A DNA stretch of 64,000 nt from assembly GCA_029204225.1 (NCBI GenBank), contig CM055092.1, positions 81,453,464 through 81,517,463 of the forward strand, given 5' to 3'. This stretch comes from Diphasiastrum complanatum. Lineage: Eukaryota; Streptophyta; Lycopodiopsida; Lycopodiales; Lycopodiaceae. Made by a program: the position numbers and the translations under genes. The notes under the pieces were generated by a model. That model worked only from the letters and a program-made list of their open reading frames with translations, searched no databases and had not been told where the DNA came from. Shown here piece after piece: positions 23,011 to 34,777 of the stretch (its first letter is position 1; the number at the start of each line of letters is the position of its first letter).

Positions 23011-23747
23011 CCTGTGGCAGTTTAGGTTCATTTATGCAGACAGACTGTTCACGGCCGATTGTCGCTGCTTATCAGCAAGGAACTTCTGAGAAGAACTGGA
23101 TGAATGCCAGCAGACTCCAGCCAACTGGCAGTTGCATTCAACGACCTAATTACTTAGTATAAATCAGTTCTTTATAGATCTCATTATGAATAAGATTATG
23201 AATTGTGAAGGAGTTGAGTGTTATTACATGACGCTTCCTGCATTATTATCAAGTAGATCGTTCACAACCAAACAGTATTGAAGTTAGCTCTCTATCAAGC
23301 TTTTAAGCTTGAACTTTCTTGAGCATTCTAGCTCAGTCTTTTAGAGATTTATTTTAGAGTTGCTCTTGCGCTTCTCATCAGCAGAGTCGCTTATTTCAAA
23401 CTTTTTCTCAGTTACTCAGAGATAGCTTTAGAGTGCACGGTTTCTATCCGCTATTGTTTTGCGCTCATTAGCATCTGATCTTGTTTTTCTGAATCAATAC
23501 TATTTTGTTATTGCCTTCGGTTTGTGTTAGAATGCATGCATCTCTATATTGCTTTGTAACTGGTAGAAATTGTCTGAGAATTCAATACTTTATGTTTGGC
23601 TATGTAATCACTTAGTATCTAGCGAAAGTTAGTTGCTAAAGATTGGACTGATTCCCATCACTACTGCTTTGTTCAGTTTTTGATAGGCGTAGTCATGCAT
23701 TGGAAGTAGGAAGTTTCCACTATTCCATTACTCACCTATTTCCGACA

Positions 23748-23759
23748 TGGTATCAGATC
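23748..23759 (+). promoter_or_regulatory. Primer-binding site of element B
   Basis: TGGTATCAGATC directly after the LTR end, one base away from the iMet consensus TGGTATCAGAGC. Confidence 0.8.
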
Positions 23760-24929
23760 ATACTATCATAGTATCAGTGCCAGGACACTTCTTTATCTGA
23801 ACCGTCATCTCTATCAGGTCCTAATGTTATTTTGATATCAAAGCGAAAAGCTCTAATACTTGATATCTTTCACGATATCAAATTGATATCATATTCTTCA
23901 GTTCATTTTGTCCTTTCAGTATTAGAGAATTGATTTCCTATTGTTGGCACCACTACATCTTAGCGTCCTTGATACAATCGACAACATACTAAGTTCCAGA
24001 TGGATTCTCAAAGTAAAGTTGGTCTTATCGCAAGCAAGCTGAATGGATCCAATAGTTCTTGACAAAGAGGTCAGATTGCAGTACTGTTGAACGCAAGATA
24101 TGACAACATATCTTTTTACTAAAGCATTAAGCTTGGATGCACACAGAAAGTTCTGTGCAGAACTAAGTATAAAGATGAAGGCATTCATGGATTCAGATTA
24201 AGTGGGAGTGCTGGATTATTAACAAACCCGACAGTGTTGCAATTTTTTTCTGTCAAGAATTACGTGTACAAATGTAGTGTTTTCTTTTTTCACATTTTTC
24301 GCCTATTAGGAATTACGTGTAAAAATGCAACGTCGCCTTTTTCACATTTTTTGCCTGTTAGGAATTACGTGTAAAAATGCAGTGTCGCATTTTTTGCTTG
24401 TGGCAGTTTATGTTCATTTATGCGAACAGACTGGTCACAGCCAATTGTCGCCATTTATCAGCAAGCAACTTATGAGAAGAACTGGATGAACGCCAGCAGA
24501 CTCCAACCAACTGGCAGTCGCATTCGACATCCTAAAAATTTAGTGTAAATCAGTTGTTCATACATCTCATTATTAAGAAGATTGTGAATTGTGAAGGAGT
24601 TGAGTGTTATTACATGACACTTCATGTGCTCTTATCAAGCAGATCATTCACAACTAGGAAGTATTGTAGTTAGCTCTCTATCAATTTTTCAAGCTTGAAC
24701 TCTCTTGAGCATTCTAACTCAGTCTTTTAGAGATTTATTTTAGAGTTGTGATTGCGCTACAGCTTATCAATAGAGTCTCTTATTTCGGACTTATTATCAA
24801 TTACTTAGAGATAGCTTTAGAGTGCACAGTTTTTATCCGCTATTGTTTTGCGCTCATTAGTATTTGATCTTGTTTTTTGGATCAATACTATTTCTTTATT
24901 GCGTTTAGTTTGTGTCAGAATGCACGTGA

Positions 24930-25914
24930 TTCATTTTCCATTTTCACACTTTTTAAAGATTAATGTTGACTTTTTAGAAGCTCAACATCTGAAGATAAAG
25001 AAGATATAGTTCTATCCATGTTATCCATACACTTCTTCAACACTTTTTTCATATCATCCATATCCGTATTGGCACTTCTACTTTTACATCTAGAATCCAA
25101 GATTCTAGTATTTTGTTCTGGTGGATTTATTTTAAAATTCAATAGTTGATTCGTCATTGAGAAATGAACTCCATCAAATTCCATATTTTCCTTATCTAAA
25201 AGATGGGATGGATATCTTGCTATAGTATCATTTTCTCCCAATGGTCTCAATACAGGTTGGCATTGATCTGTGACTAATGGCTAGCTCAATAGCTTTGGCA
25301 TTACATATAGCCTCATCCAAAGTAAATGGCATAGATTGGCGAACATTTATTTGAATATCACGTTTTAATCCTCTAAAAAAAAAAAGACAGTCTTATGAGT
25401 TTAGACAAATCAGTCATTTTATTCACTTGGAAAACCGATTCTTTAAAACAACGAGCACATTGTTGTATAGTTTCCATTGGTCCTTGTTGCATGGTTGACA
25501 ATGTAGATATTAGCTCAGCTATATCACAAGGAGGTCTAAACTGCTTATAAAAAGGGTGTAGAACTCCTCCAAAGTAGTAATGGAATCCAAGGGTAAATTA
25601 TGATACCAATGTATAGCTTCTCCCTTCAAAGCCATAACAAACAACATTAGTTCATGGCCAGGATCATATATTCTATTGATAAAGCAAAATGTATTAAACA
25701 CTTGTATGTGTCTATCAGCATCCTCATTCAATGTACCACTATATTCTGGCAACAAACCCCTTAACTTAAGCAACCTAGTAGTGTTATACAAAATATTTAT
25801 TGGTTGTCTCCTTTCATTCATTACTTTAGCAATGGTTTTTTCAAGAACTCTCTCTCGTAAGTCTATGAAATCATCCTCATAAAGGTTATCCTCATCTTCA
25901 TTGTTTTCTTTCAA
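24930..25914 (-). pseudogene. Ty3/Gypsy-type gag
   Basis: The minus strand from 25914 reads an acidic start (MKENNEDEDNLYEDDF) and then the Retrotrans_gag region: LKLRGLLPEYSGTLNEDADR, IQVFNTFCFINR, MLFVMALKGEAIHWYHNLP and TTLEEFYTLF. A frameshift near 25530 leads to RPPCDIAELISTLSTMQQ in another frame and then to a tail (from 25250) ending ELLKSQH. Protease and pol are missing. Gag packages element RNA. Here it is the second ORF after an acidic leader ORF on the same strand. Confidence 0.8.
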
Positions 25915-25975
25915 ATGTAATTTAGTTTACATAGGACTTCATTATCAGTTAATATCTTTCCAAGTCTCTCTTTTT

Positions 25976-27337
25976 CTTTGCATTGATGACATATGTCATC
26001 ATTTAATGATATGATATTCTCTTCATCAATTTTCTCATATCAGAACCATCCTCTATCAATACTTGATCATAATCAACTATATATTCTTTTAGATCTTGTT
26101 GACATTTTTGTTCAAAAGTATATTCTTCTTGGATCAGAGAATTATCTACTACACTTCCATAGTTGATATCATTAGAATTGATATAATCCTTCATCTTGAC
26201 TATGGATCTCATTGCATCAAGGTCTATATCACAATGATGATTATCATCGATATGATCAATACGAAAACTGTTTGAATAAAGTTGATCACAGTGTTCATAT
26301 GATGTTTGAACTGTTTCACTTAGATCTTCGCTCATATAATTAATGTTTGAATCATCAGACGTATAATGTTCCTGAGATTTATCATTAACCATATCCATAT
26401 GTTTCATTTTCTCATAATCAAAGTTGTGAGGATACATTTCAATAATGTCATATCTAGACAATTTTTTGAACTCCTATAACATATCCCAACCAATATTATT
26501 GGGTAAAAATAATTTCTTAATCATTACTTTCTTTTTCATGGAAATAGGTTTCCATTTCATATAACATATTCTTTGCAACATTTCACTCTCTTTAGTGAAC
26601 AATAACATTTGTTTTTTCTTACTATAAGGTAGCAAATCTTTATGCTCACTACAATTCATTAGAAGATTTTCAAATCTAGTTCTTTTTATACTTTCATAGT
26701 CCTTAAATATATTTTCACCCTCTAATGGTTGAGCCTTATCATATAGGAGATTATCATCTGTGTTTTCAATCCCATCTTTAATCACATTATCATCAAGGAT
26801 TATTTCCTAAAAATAATTATGTGACAGTTCAACAACAAAACTCAAATTCTCTTCTTTATCAATTGAGTGATCATCACTTGTCTTTGTATCATTTGTATCT
26901 TCTATTAGCACCTCATCGGTATCAATAGTCTTTTCATCTTGATTTTGCTGATAGTCTTGATTAAAAGAAAAGCCTTTTCAATCAATAATTGAGAATCCAC
27001 TTGTCACACTCAATGATTGGTATAGTTCATCATTTGTTGTATCAAATTCTTCTTGAATATGGGAGTTATCTAGTATCTTTTCACAATTATTAGTCTGAAA
27101 ATTTTCATATTCATCAACTTGGAGCATACAACTCTTTTCATCACACTCAAGGAATTGAGAAGCTATAGGACACTCTTTATATAACAATTGTTTCTCTCTC
27201 AAATCAATCACATCATCACTTATGATGCCAGATACCCATGAAATGAGCTGATAGATGACATTTACTACATTGGATGGTGCATGTATAGCTTCCACATCCA
27301 TGTTTCCAAAATACTCATATAACAAACTATCATCCAT
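25976..27337 (-). pseudogene. Acidic ORF upstream of gag, about 450 codons, broken by stops
   Basis: Three open segments on the minus strand (27337-26978, 26785-26474, 26461-26003) share one reading frame and are separated only by stop codons, so they are one former ORF starting MDDSLLYEYFGNMD. The protein is rich in Asp, Glu and Asn and holds two copies of a module: NSHIQEEF followed by DEVLIEDTND, and NSLIQEEY followed by DQVLIEDGSD. It precedes gag in the same orientation and follows an LTR and PBS-like site, so it belongs to the element. Ogre-type Gypsy elements have an extra ORF before gag, but I see no specific match to it. Function unknown. Confidence 0.7.
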
Positions 27338-27659
27338 GGTTCTTTTTTTTTGTAAGATAAGTAAAAACCTCTCTTATATATTTCAATTATATCAAAAAGA
27401 TAATATAGATCCCAAAATCATAGAATTCATTTAGTAGACCCATATCAAGTCATTCAAAATAATTAAAAGAGAGAATCACACAATCGTAAAAGAAATCTTA
27501 ACACCCAATTTGTTTTGGAGTTCATTTTCATTCTTGGTAGAATAAAATCCTATAAATTTTGTAGCACAATTTTCATCTTAATAAAATCCATCATTTGTAG
27601 TTTTCATGGGAGAGGATAAATGGCCATCAAATACAAATCTTATCCCTTCTCAAATCCTG

Positions 27660-27679
27660 GCTCCCGGCAGACGCACTAA
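27660..27679 (-). promoter_or_regulatory. Candidate primer-binding region of the minus-strand Gypsy-type element
   Basis: Immediately inside the LTR end GTTTAACA the minus strand reads TTAGTGCGTCTGCCGGGAGC. This resembles the GGCG(C)CGTTGCCGGGGA type of PBS in non-chromovirus Gypsy elements, with mismatches. The tRNA match is not proven. Confidence 0.4.
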
Positions 27680-27967
27680 TGTTAAACTATTTTCTGGCAA
27701 GGGATTGAACTAACTAGAAATGTTCAAAGGGGTAAATCATCAAAATCAAGTATCATATCTCACTTTACATGAGTATCGATGATTCTCTATCAGTCAATCC
27801 TGAATCTTTATAGGATACACCGTGTTTTATATAGAAGAGGGTTCCAAACTCTTCATAAATGTAACGTGACTAAAGTAGAATAGCTACCTTCAGGTAACAA
27901 TTCAGTAATAGGTTCACTAATCTCACTATCTACAGTAGCCCAGCACTATTCGTCTAGTGTGTACTCA
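27680..27967 (-). repeat. Candidate 5' LTR of the minus-strand Gypsy-type element
   Basis: On the minus strand it runs TGAGTACAC to GTTTAACA (about 288 bp) with a TATA box CTATATAAAACAC at 27833-27825 about 135 bp inside. No second copy is visible at the other end (24.9 kb), so the limits are inferred from TG...CA, the TATA box and the adjacent PBS-like sequence. Confidence 0.5.
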
Positions 27968-28009
27968 ATGTTAATATATATATGGATGATTGATTGATCA
28001 TCATCTATT

Positions 28010-28329
28010 TTATGTTGAATCAATCAATCCTTTAATGGGTTCAATATTATGTTAGAATGTATGCATCTCTATTATTGTGTTTGTAGCTGATAATCTCATA
28101 TTGCTTTTGTCTGATAATTCAATACTTTTTTTGGCTATGTAATCACTATAGTATTGACGACTTCAAAGTTAGTTACTATAAGATTGAACGTGATATTTTG
28201 TCATTATGTTTTGCTCAAAATTGATAGGTGCAGTCATGCATTAGGAGAGCAGGTTCCATTTTGCTACGCTCGATAAGTCGTTTACTGCCTTCGACTTGTC
28301 GTCATTGCATTTATCACTTGTTTCCAACA
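28010..28329 (+). repeat. 5' LTR (3' part) of Copia element C with PBS
   Basis: Matches LTR A and LTR B from ATGTTAGAATGTATGCATCTC to TTTCCAACA. It is followed at 28330 by TGGTACCAAAG, a decayed TGGTATCAGAG primer site. The left two thirds of the LTR are missing. Confidence 0.78.
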
Positions 28330-28597
28330 TGGTACCAAAGTTGTAAGCTTGGTATCAGACCTCTTGTTTATAGTATTAGAGCATATCTTTATGCTATTAG
28401 AGTGACCTGTTATATTAGACCTCTAATACTTGATATCTTTCACGATATCAAATCGATATCATTAGATACTTTCTACGCTATCATATTCTTTAATTTGTGG
28501 TATCGGATTTCAGTATCAGATAGTCGATTTTGAATTGTAACGCGGCACGGTATCTCTCTCTTATCATCATCGATATATCGACAGACTAAAGGTCAAA

Positions 28598-30715
28598 ATG
28601 GATTCTCAAAGTAAAGCTGGTCTTATCGCAGACAAGCTGAATGAATCCAATTATTACTTGTGAAAATTTAAGATGAATACCTTGCTAATCACTAACGAGT
28701 TGTGGGATGTTGTCATAGGTATCGAAGTGAAGCCTGAAGACGACACAAAAAGCTCAAAATGGAAGTTGAAGGATGGTATATCTTTTGTGCTTATTATTCT
28801 CAATATATCAGTCACTCAGATTGGCCACATATTTGAAGTTCAAACTTTGAAAGAAGTATGGGACATCTTGAGCTCACTATATGATGTGAATGGACGTAAC
28901 TTCTAAGTTACATCTATGAAGAATCATGCTCTATGTGTCAACAAAGGCTCAAAACGACAGAAGCAGAAAAGCTCAAAGTAGTCTGCATCAAATCAGGAGT
29001 CGACTCAAAGTCAAGAACAATGATCAAATCCACAGTTGAAGAAGAAGATATTCTATAAGTATTGCAAGCACAATAATAATGAGATCTAGGATTGCTGGGT
29101 TCTCAAAGAAAAGAATGCCAGTAAGCAACATAATCAACAAGTGAATGCAGTTACAATCCCAATCTCAACATGGATTAAGGAGCATTTATGGTCAAAGACC
29201 AAAAGGCACTATTGGATAATTCTTGGTTTCTGAATTCCGGAGCTACTCAACATATGACTAGTCATTGTGAGCATTTTCACTCCTATATGCCTTAAAATAC
29301 AAAGAGATATGTTCATCTTGGTGATGATAGTACTGACACTATCGAAGGTGAAGGTACTGTGAGATTGAATTTCTAGCATGATCAATTCTTACTACTATCC
29401 ACTATTTTGTATGGTCCTAAACTCTCTACAAATCTATTAACAGTAAGTAGAATTACGGATTTAGGTCAAAAGTTAGAGTTTGAGTCAGATCAATGTCGAA
29501 TTACCGATAGGAAAACCAAGGTCTTTGCACTCGGCAAGAGGCATGGATACTTATATAGATTGGCACATCATTATTCTGATACTATTCAGCCTTGAAAACC
29601 TCTGTTCTTGTCAATAAGGCATTACTATGGCATCATCATTTATGACACTTGAATCATACATCTGTTTCATACATGTCTAAGAAATCCCTAGCACTTGATC
29701 TCGACTATCCAACCAACAAAGTCGACCTCCTTGTTTGTCATAGCTGCATCCTTGGAAAGCAAACTAGGATTCCCTTTACATCAAGTCATAGGAATGTAGC
29801 AAAAGATTTACTAGATGTTGTTCATTCAGATATATGTGGTCCAATGCAAACTTTGTCATTGCTTGATGCAAAGTATCTTACTATTTTTATTGATGAATAT
29901 TCTAGAAGAATAGCTGTTTATTTCATGAAGCATAAATTGGAGGCTTTCAACAAGTTTTGACAGTTCAAAGAGCATGCAGAAAATCAATTTGGCAAAAGAA
30001 TTAAAACACTGAGGTCCGACAATGGGGGAGAATACATCTCTACCGAATTCAAGGAGTATTGCCTTAGCAATGATATTGAGCAACAATGCATTACCTCATA
30101 TTTGCCTTAGTCCAATGGTCTTGCTGAGAGGAAGAACAGAACCTTAGTCGAATTGGCAAAGTGCATGCTAGCACATGCAACACTTCCGAAGTCCTTATGG
30201 GCTGAAGTAGTTTGAACTGCAGCTTACATTCAGAACATATGTCCTATTCAAGTCCTCTCAGACAAAACACCATATAAAGTTTGGATAGGCTCCATACCTT
30301 CTTTATCGAGCTTATGAGTTTTTGGATGTATCGCTTATGCACAAATACCATATGATCTCAGGAAGAAGCTCGACTTCCAGAGTATCAAATCAATTTTCAT
30401 CAGCTACACTGCTTGAGATCAAGCTTATAAGTCGTATGATCCTATCGAGTCGAAGATATTCACTAGCCAGAATGTCATCTTCATCAAAGGTCAGATTACC
30501 AACCTCAAAGGTAAGGGCAAAGCTCTTATAGGCGTACTATCGGACTCTTCCGACATATCAAACTTTCTCATTCCAAAGTTGAGTATTCCTATCGAAGGTC
30601 CAAACTCGTCTACTCTCGACAAACAACTTATCGACGATGAAGCTGAAGATGATGATGTTGCAGTTCAGCAACTATAGCATGATGAAGATTATCAACTTCA
30701 AACACCACCCAGAAG
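28598..30715 (+). pseudogene. Copia gag-protease-integrase polyprotein (element C)
   Basis: Starts MDSQSKAGLIADKLNESNYY (28598), followed by gag ELWDVVIGIEVKPED and LKEVWDILSSLYDVNG. A CCHC-like knuckle (CKHNNNEI, DCW) lies near 29060. The protease active site reads as SWFLNSGATQHMTSH (29223-29265; the usual Asp is Asn). Integrase has the HHCC-type CHSCILGKQTR and the catalytic triad in HSDICGPM, RSDNGGEYIS and AERKNRTL (29825, 30016, 30125). The sequence ends after PPRRSTRVNRP near 30740, before RT. TGA and TAG stops occur throughout, so it is dead. Integrase is followed directly by an LTR piece, so RT and RNase H are deleted. Confidence 0.87.
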
Positions 30716-30759
30716 ATCGACAAGAGTCAACAGACCACATATCAGCTTCCACTTCAGTG

Positions 30760-30900
30760 ACTTCGGCCATTTTGGCTACTTCGGAGACTTTGGGCACTTC
30801 GGTCATGTCAATGAATGACAATTAATTGTTCCACTCGTTTTGAAGCTAAAGACTTGCCCTAACCCTACAGCTGATAAGCGTGTATCCTACTTACAGATTT
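30760..30900 (+). repeat. Internal LTR fragment joined to the integrase of element C
   Basis: CACTTCGGTCATGTCAATGA followed by ATTGTTCCACT matches 17022-17060 inside LTR A. The junction places the middle of an LTR directly after the integrase region, with a small GGCCATTTTGGCTACTTCGG repeat at the join. Confidence 0.65.
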
Positions 30901-31026
30901 TGAAACAATGGCTACAGTTCTAGTTCTCTCTCTCACATCTTCAACAATGAAGATATGCTAGCTACAATTGTAGTGGAGGATCATTGGAGCTTGAGTTATA
31001 TCAGACAAGAGCTGATCTTGCTTGAA

Positions 31027-31625
31027 AATGGCAAAAGATGTAACTAGAAGTACAGGAATTACTAGAGAAAATGCAAATTCAAACTGGAAGCCAGTATTGC
31101 CTATTCCCTTGAGAAATGTGCATGTCTATACTCTTCATGCAGAAGTTAGGATAATAGAAAACTCACTTATCTTCATATAGTTTTTGCATGGAATAGTAAG
31201 CCAGTTTCAGTAGCGAAGGAAGCTATTTGTCAGTTGGAAGATATTTTATCAAAAGCAAGACTGCATAAGGGACATGTCAGAATACAAAAAGATGAAAAGC
31301 TTTATGAAAAGATAGGAAATCGGAGGAGCAAAAGCACGCGATTCCTATCAAACCATACTGGTAAGGCATCAAACATTCAACACTCAGTCTAGAAAGAAAT
31401 CATTGCTACCAATGAGGACTTAGGAGTGACCGGCAAATCAAGATTAATAAAAGTTGATGTATGGAGAAAGCTTGACAATATGATAAAAATATTAAGAAAA
31501 GAAAAAATTTCTGATACTGATATGAGAGCTCTACAAAAGACTTGTGTCGATTTTGTTGATGCAGTATAAAAAGCATGGGGAGAAGGTCACATCACTCATT
31601 ACATGGTTAGTATGCATGCCCATAG
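31027..31625 (+). pseudogene. Unidentified broken ORF ending near GHITHYM
   Basis: From ATG at 31027 an almost open frame reads MAKDVTRSTGITRENA, VLPIPLRNVHVYTLHAEVRI, then after a one-base shift near 31150 LTYLHIVFAWNSKPVSVAKE, LEDILSKARLHKGHVRIQ, DEKLYEKIGNRR, and, past a TAG, TGKSRLIKVDVWRKLDNMIK, DTDMRALQKTCVDFVDAV, and, past a TAA, KAWGEGHITHYM. Few stops in about 200 codons indicate a former protein. It has no gag or pol motif. The ending recalls a family with a conserved GE-x-HVTHYxH-x-MYAHG motif seen in some transposon-like genes, but I cannot name it with confidence. Confidence 0.5.
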
Positions 31626-31714
31626 CAGCTATCAATTCACCTATATATTTTGTTCCAAGTTTAGGACTGACACTATGATTTTGACATGTGCAGCACATAC
31701 TAAGAGAACATACA

Positions 31715-32008
31715 TCATTTTTTGCCCTTTAGCACATCCCTTGTCTGTCTGGGTGTAACAGCATCACAAATGTGGGTAATAATGTGATCCTTCACTGACA
31801 AGTTAATGAAGGTCAAAACTTTCCTGATCTTTTTGTCGAACACTTTGATATCCGCTTCATTTGACAGCCTTCTCTCATCACCTGTGACGACTTCCCACAC
31901 ATCTTTCTCCATCAGTATGTTTTTCATTTCGAGTTTCCGCACTGCATAGTTGGAAATCCCGTCCAATTTGCTACTTTCACTCAAAATCGAATCTCCCATG
32001 TTTGGCAT
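31715..32008 (-). pseudogene. Copia gag N-terminal fragment
   Basis: 97-codon open segment reading MPNMGDSILSESSKLDGISN, MKNILMEKDVWEVVTGDERR and FINLSVKDHIITHICDAVTP, which is a UBN2/DUF4219-type gag. It is related to the gag at 45710 (KLDG versus ELDGASN; NLSVKD, ITHISEVT). It is cut after DVLKGKK where the 31 kb ORF region begins. The leader upstream also matches that of the 45 kb element. Confidence 0.78.
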
Positions 32009-33130
32009 TGCAAAACTGCTTGAAACTTTTGTCGTAGGCTAAAAATAGTATGTTGAGGCCAACGGTGATGTTAGAAGTTGAAAATAATGACTTGCACTCT
32101 TTTCCTTACCAGGCCACTCGTTGTTTTTCCACCAATTTGTAAGCCGAATTGGCATCGCCTTCCGAAATGCACTCAGTCGTCAACTCCCAACTATGTGCCC
32201 AGTGGAATGGTGAAATCACTTTTGGCACACTCCGAACACTTTCTCCACTGCAATCACTTTGTTTTGTTATACCATACTTGCAGGTACAGTCCAAGTGCCC
32301 TTCATTTGGAGGTTATAGCCTTTCGTTCGGGTCAAAATGGACAAAAGACCCAAAAATAGGGATTTTCCTTGTTTTTGAACTGTTTCTTCACCTTGAAGAA
32401 ACTTCACACTTCACTTGTGAAGGGACTCAACTCCAACTTTAGTATGAAGATTTTTAAAGAAAATGAAGTGCCCTTTGCACTTCTCTGCCCTTCGGGCCCA
32501 CTTCACTTAAACCCAAGGATAGGTTTCAGTCCTGTGGTCTAGATGCAATTAATAATGTCCGTCAATCGTTGCGAAGATTGATCTTGTGGACTTCATTGCA
32601 TCGGTGTGTTGAACTACACTCTTGAAGCCGCTATCCTCTTGCAAACGCTACACGCTATTTGTGGTTCCTCGCGCGAGCAGGCCTGCGACCTCCTCGACTC
32701 TCTCTCTTGGACGAATTGTAGCTACGGCTACCACCAAAAGTGCTTATTGCTCCACAAATGAAACGCGGATGTCCATGGCCTTCTCAGATCTTTTACTTCT
32801 AATCAGGGCACCCTCCCTTGGATTTTCACAGCTTCAAAAGAGGTTCAGAATGGAGAGAAATCTATGATTTTGTGCTCCCAAACCCCAGACCAGGGTTTTT
32901 CACACAAAACTGTTCTTGGCTTCCTGTTCACAGTGTTCTGACAGGCCTATCCTCTTGCTCTGAGGTCACCCTACTGCTAGAACTCTGATGCTTCAATCTG
33001 TTTGTCAAATGGTGTCCGATTGAATGCACACTGACTGCAAACATCAAATAGCCTGCTTCGGAATTTCAAAATTTCGTTTGCTGAGGTTCTAATTAGCCGA
33101 CAACTCTTGTCTCTGAATCCCCACACAGTC
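32009..33130 (-). repeat. Leader and probable LTR region of the minus-strand Copia gag
   Basis: 32020-32400 is the reverse complement of 45400-45690 in several blocks (GCCTCCAAATGAAGGGCA, CTGTACCTGCAAGTATGGTA, CATCACCGTTGGCCT). That makes it the leader or LTR of the same Copia family in opposite orientation. 32450-33130 is less repetitive and probably LTR. Exact ends were not found. Confidence 0.5.
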
Positions 33131-33171
33131 TCGCCCCCACAATACAATAGCACAATGATTCTACTTTAATT

Positions 33172-34150
33172 CTAACTTTTAATAGCAGTGGTAGGAGCAT
33201 AAATGACTGCTTTCCGATGGATAAGATAGTGTCTGAACTTAGACACAGCAAAATGTACCGCTAGGCACACTCTTTCTCCATAACTATATCTAGTTTCGAC
33301 ACTCTTCAACTTGACACCAGCAAAGGCTATGGGGTGTAACATTTTTGGTTCCTCAATCTGGAACAAGGCACAATTTAGGGCCAAAGGTCCAGCAGCAACA
33401 ATAAGATGGAATTCTTTGTCCCATTTGGGCGGTCTGAGAATTGGTGATTTGGTCAAGGCATCTTTCAAATGGTCAAACACATACTGACACTCCTCAGTCC
33501 ACAAAAAGGGTTTATCTTTTGCAAGGAGCTCTACTAAAGGCAAAGTAATCTTGCTATAATCTTTTAAGAATCTCTTATAATACCCTACACTCTCTTAAAA
33601 GGATCTGACACCTTTTACATTAATGGGAGTAGACATCTCTCTAGCACCCTGGACTTTAGCTGGATCGGTAGTTATCCCATTTTTGCTTATAACATGTCCA
33701 AGGAGAATACCCTATGGAATCACAAAAAGGCATTTTCTAGGATTTAGTGCTACAGACTTTTCTCTGCACACTTCAAAACATTCCTTGAGTACTCTGATGT
33801 GATCTTTAGTATTGTTGGTTGCTATACATATGTCATCCATAAACACCTTAATGTGCTCAGACACCAGGTTTCCAAAGGATTCATTCATAAACCTCTGGTA
33901 TGTGCCCGGGGCATTACAAAGTCCAAACGGCATGACATGATAAGCATATGTGCAAATGGAGTCGCAAAAGTCATCTTAAGCTTATCTTCAGGAGCTATGG
34001 CTATTTGGTTATAGCCCGCAAAACAGTCCATGAAAGTATACATATGCTTTCCAACTAATTGATCAAACATTTGGTCGATGAAATGTAAAGGGTAGTAATC
34101 CTTTACAGTACTCCTATGTGGTGGATTGTCTATGTGATTATAGCCTGGTA
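33172..34150 (-). pseudogene. Ty3/Gypsy RT and RNase H fragment
   Basis: The minus strand from 34150 reads VKDYYPLHFIDQMFDQLVG, YTFMDCFAGYNQIAIAPEDK, MPFGLCNAPGTYQRFMNE and the RT active site KVFMDDICIAT (33850-33822), then after a gap PFLWTEECQYVFDHLKDALT and RNase H-like SYGERVCLAVHFAVSKFRHY. Frameshifts separate the blocks, and a TAA lies near 33597. The sequence type (DYYPLPFID, GYNQIxIAPED) fits non-chromodomain plant Gypsy lineages better than the 60 kb pol. Integrase and gag are absent. It meets a plus-strand Copia fragment at about 34150. Confidence 0.85.
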
Positions 34151-34159
34151 GAGGAAGAC

Positions 34160-34777
34160 GACCTTTAGATAGAAAGTCAAGAGAAGAAAGTAGATGACTT
34201 GAGGATTTCTCAACCTCACATTGATGTATTTGTTGAAGAACATGGGTCATTGCAAGAAGTCCCATTTGACCTAATGGACGAAGGGAATCGTGAAGACCAT
34301 GATAGCTGGTACCTGGACAGCGGCACTACCCAACACATGATCTCTCACAAGGAATGGTTTATCGAGTATGTACCTTACAGTAGAGATCAATTCATCTATC
34401 TAGGAGATTCAAGCACCATATGCATAGAAGGCAAAGGGACAGTCAAGATCGCATTCAAAAATGATCTTTCTATTTATGTCACGAATGTTCTTCATGTACC
34501 TCAGTTGTCAAAGAACTTGTTGTCAGTTTCTAAGATAACTAATGAGGGATACACTTTTACTTTCTCACTTGAGCAGTGTACAATCTTCGATGAAGATACT
34601 ACTCTGACTACATGCACTAGAGTCAAAAATCTTTACGTACTCTCTAATTCAGTTGCATTAGCTAGCATCTCTCATGAAAATGTAAACAATAATATTGTTC
34701 TATGGCATATTCGATTTGGACACATGAATACAAGATCACTTTCCTATATGCGTTGTAGTAATTTACTTGATGTGTAA
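34160..34777 (+). pseudogene. Copia protease and GAG-pre-integrase fragment
   Basis: 192-codon open segment with the protease-type motif DSWYLDSGTTQHMISHKEW (Asp-Ser-Gly-Thr), then YLGDSSTICIEGKGTVKI, VLHVPQLSKNLLSVSKIT and the pre-integrase WHIRFGHMNTRSL. It stops at SNLLDV before the integrase zinc-binding cysteines. The frame is open, but the element is truncated on both sides. Confidence 0.83.

Larger units (their letters stand above)
22690..24925 (+). mobile_element. Copia deletion derivative (element B) with two LTRs and a 461-bp interior
   Basis: 5' LTR 22690-23747 (TGTTGGATTATTC to TTTCCGACA), primer site TGGTATCAGATC at 23748, then only 461 bp to the 3' LTR at 24209. The interior opens with the gag start MDSQSKVGLIASKLNGSN (24000-24053) and jumps straight to the end of RNase H (DMTTYLFTKALSLDAH, then DSD stop) and the PPT GATTAAGTGGGAG. 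Almost all of gag-pol has been lost in one deletion. The 3' LTR is cut at about 24925, where a minus-strand Gypsy-type element begins. Confidence 0.87.

Noticed and set aside
27650-27680. Possible tRNA T-arm (CTCAAATCCTGGCTCCCGGCA)
   Set aside because: No D-arm, anticodon arm or acceptor stem around it; it sits where a primer-binding site of the minus-strand element is expected.
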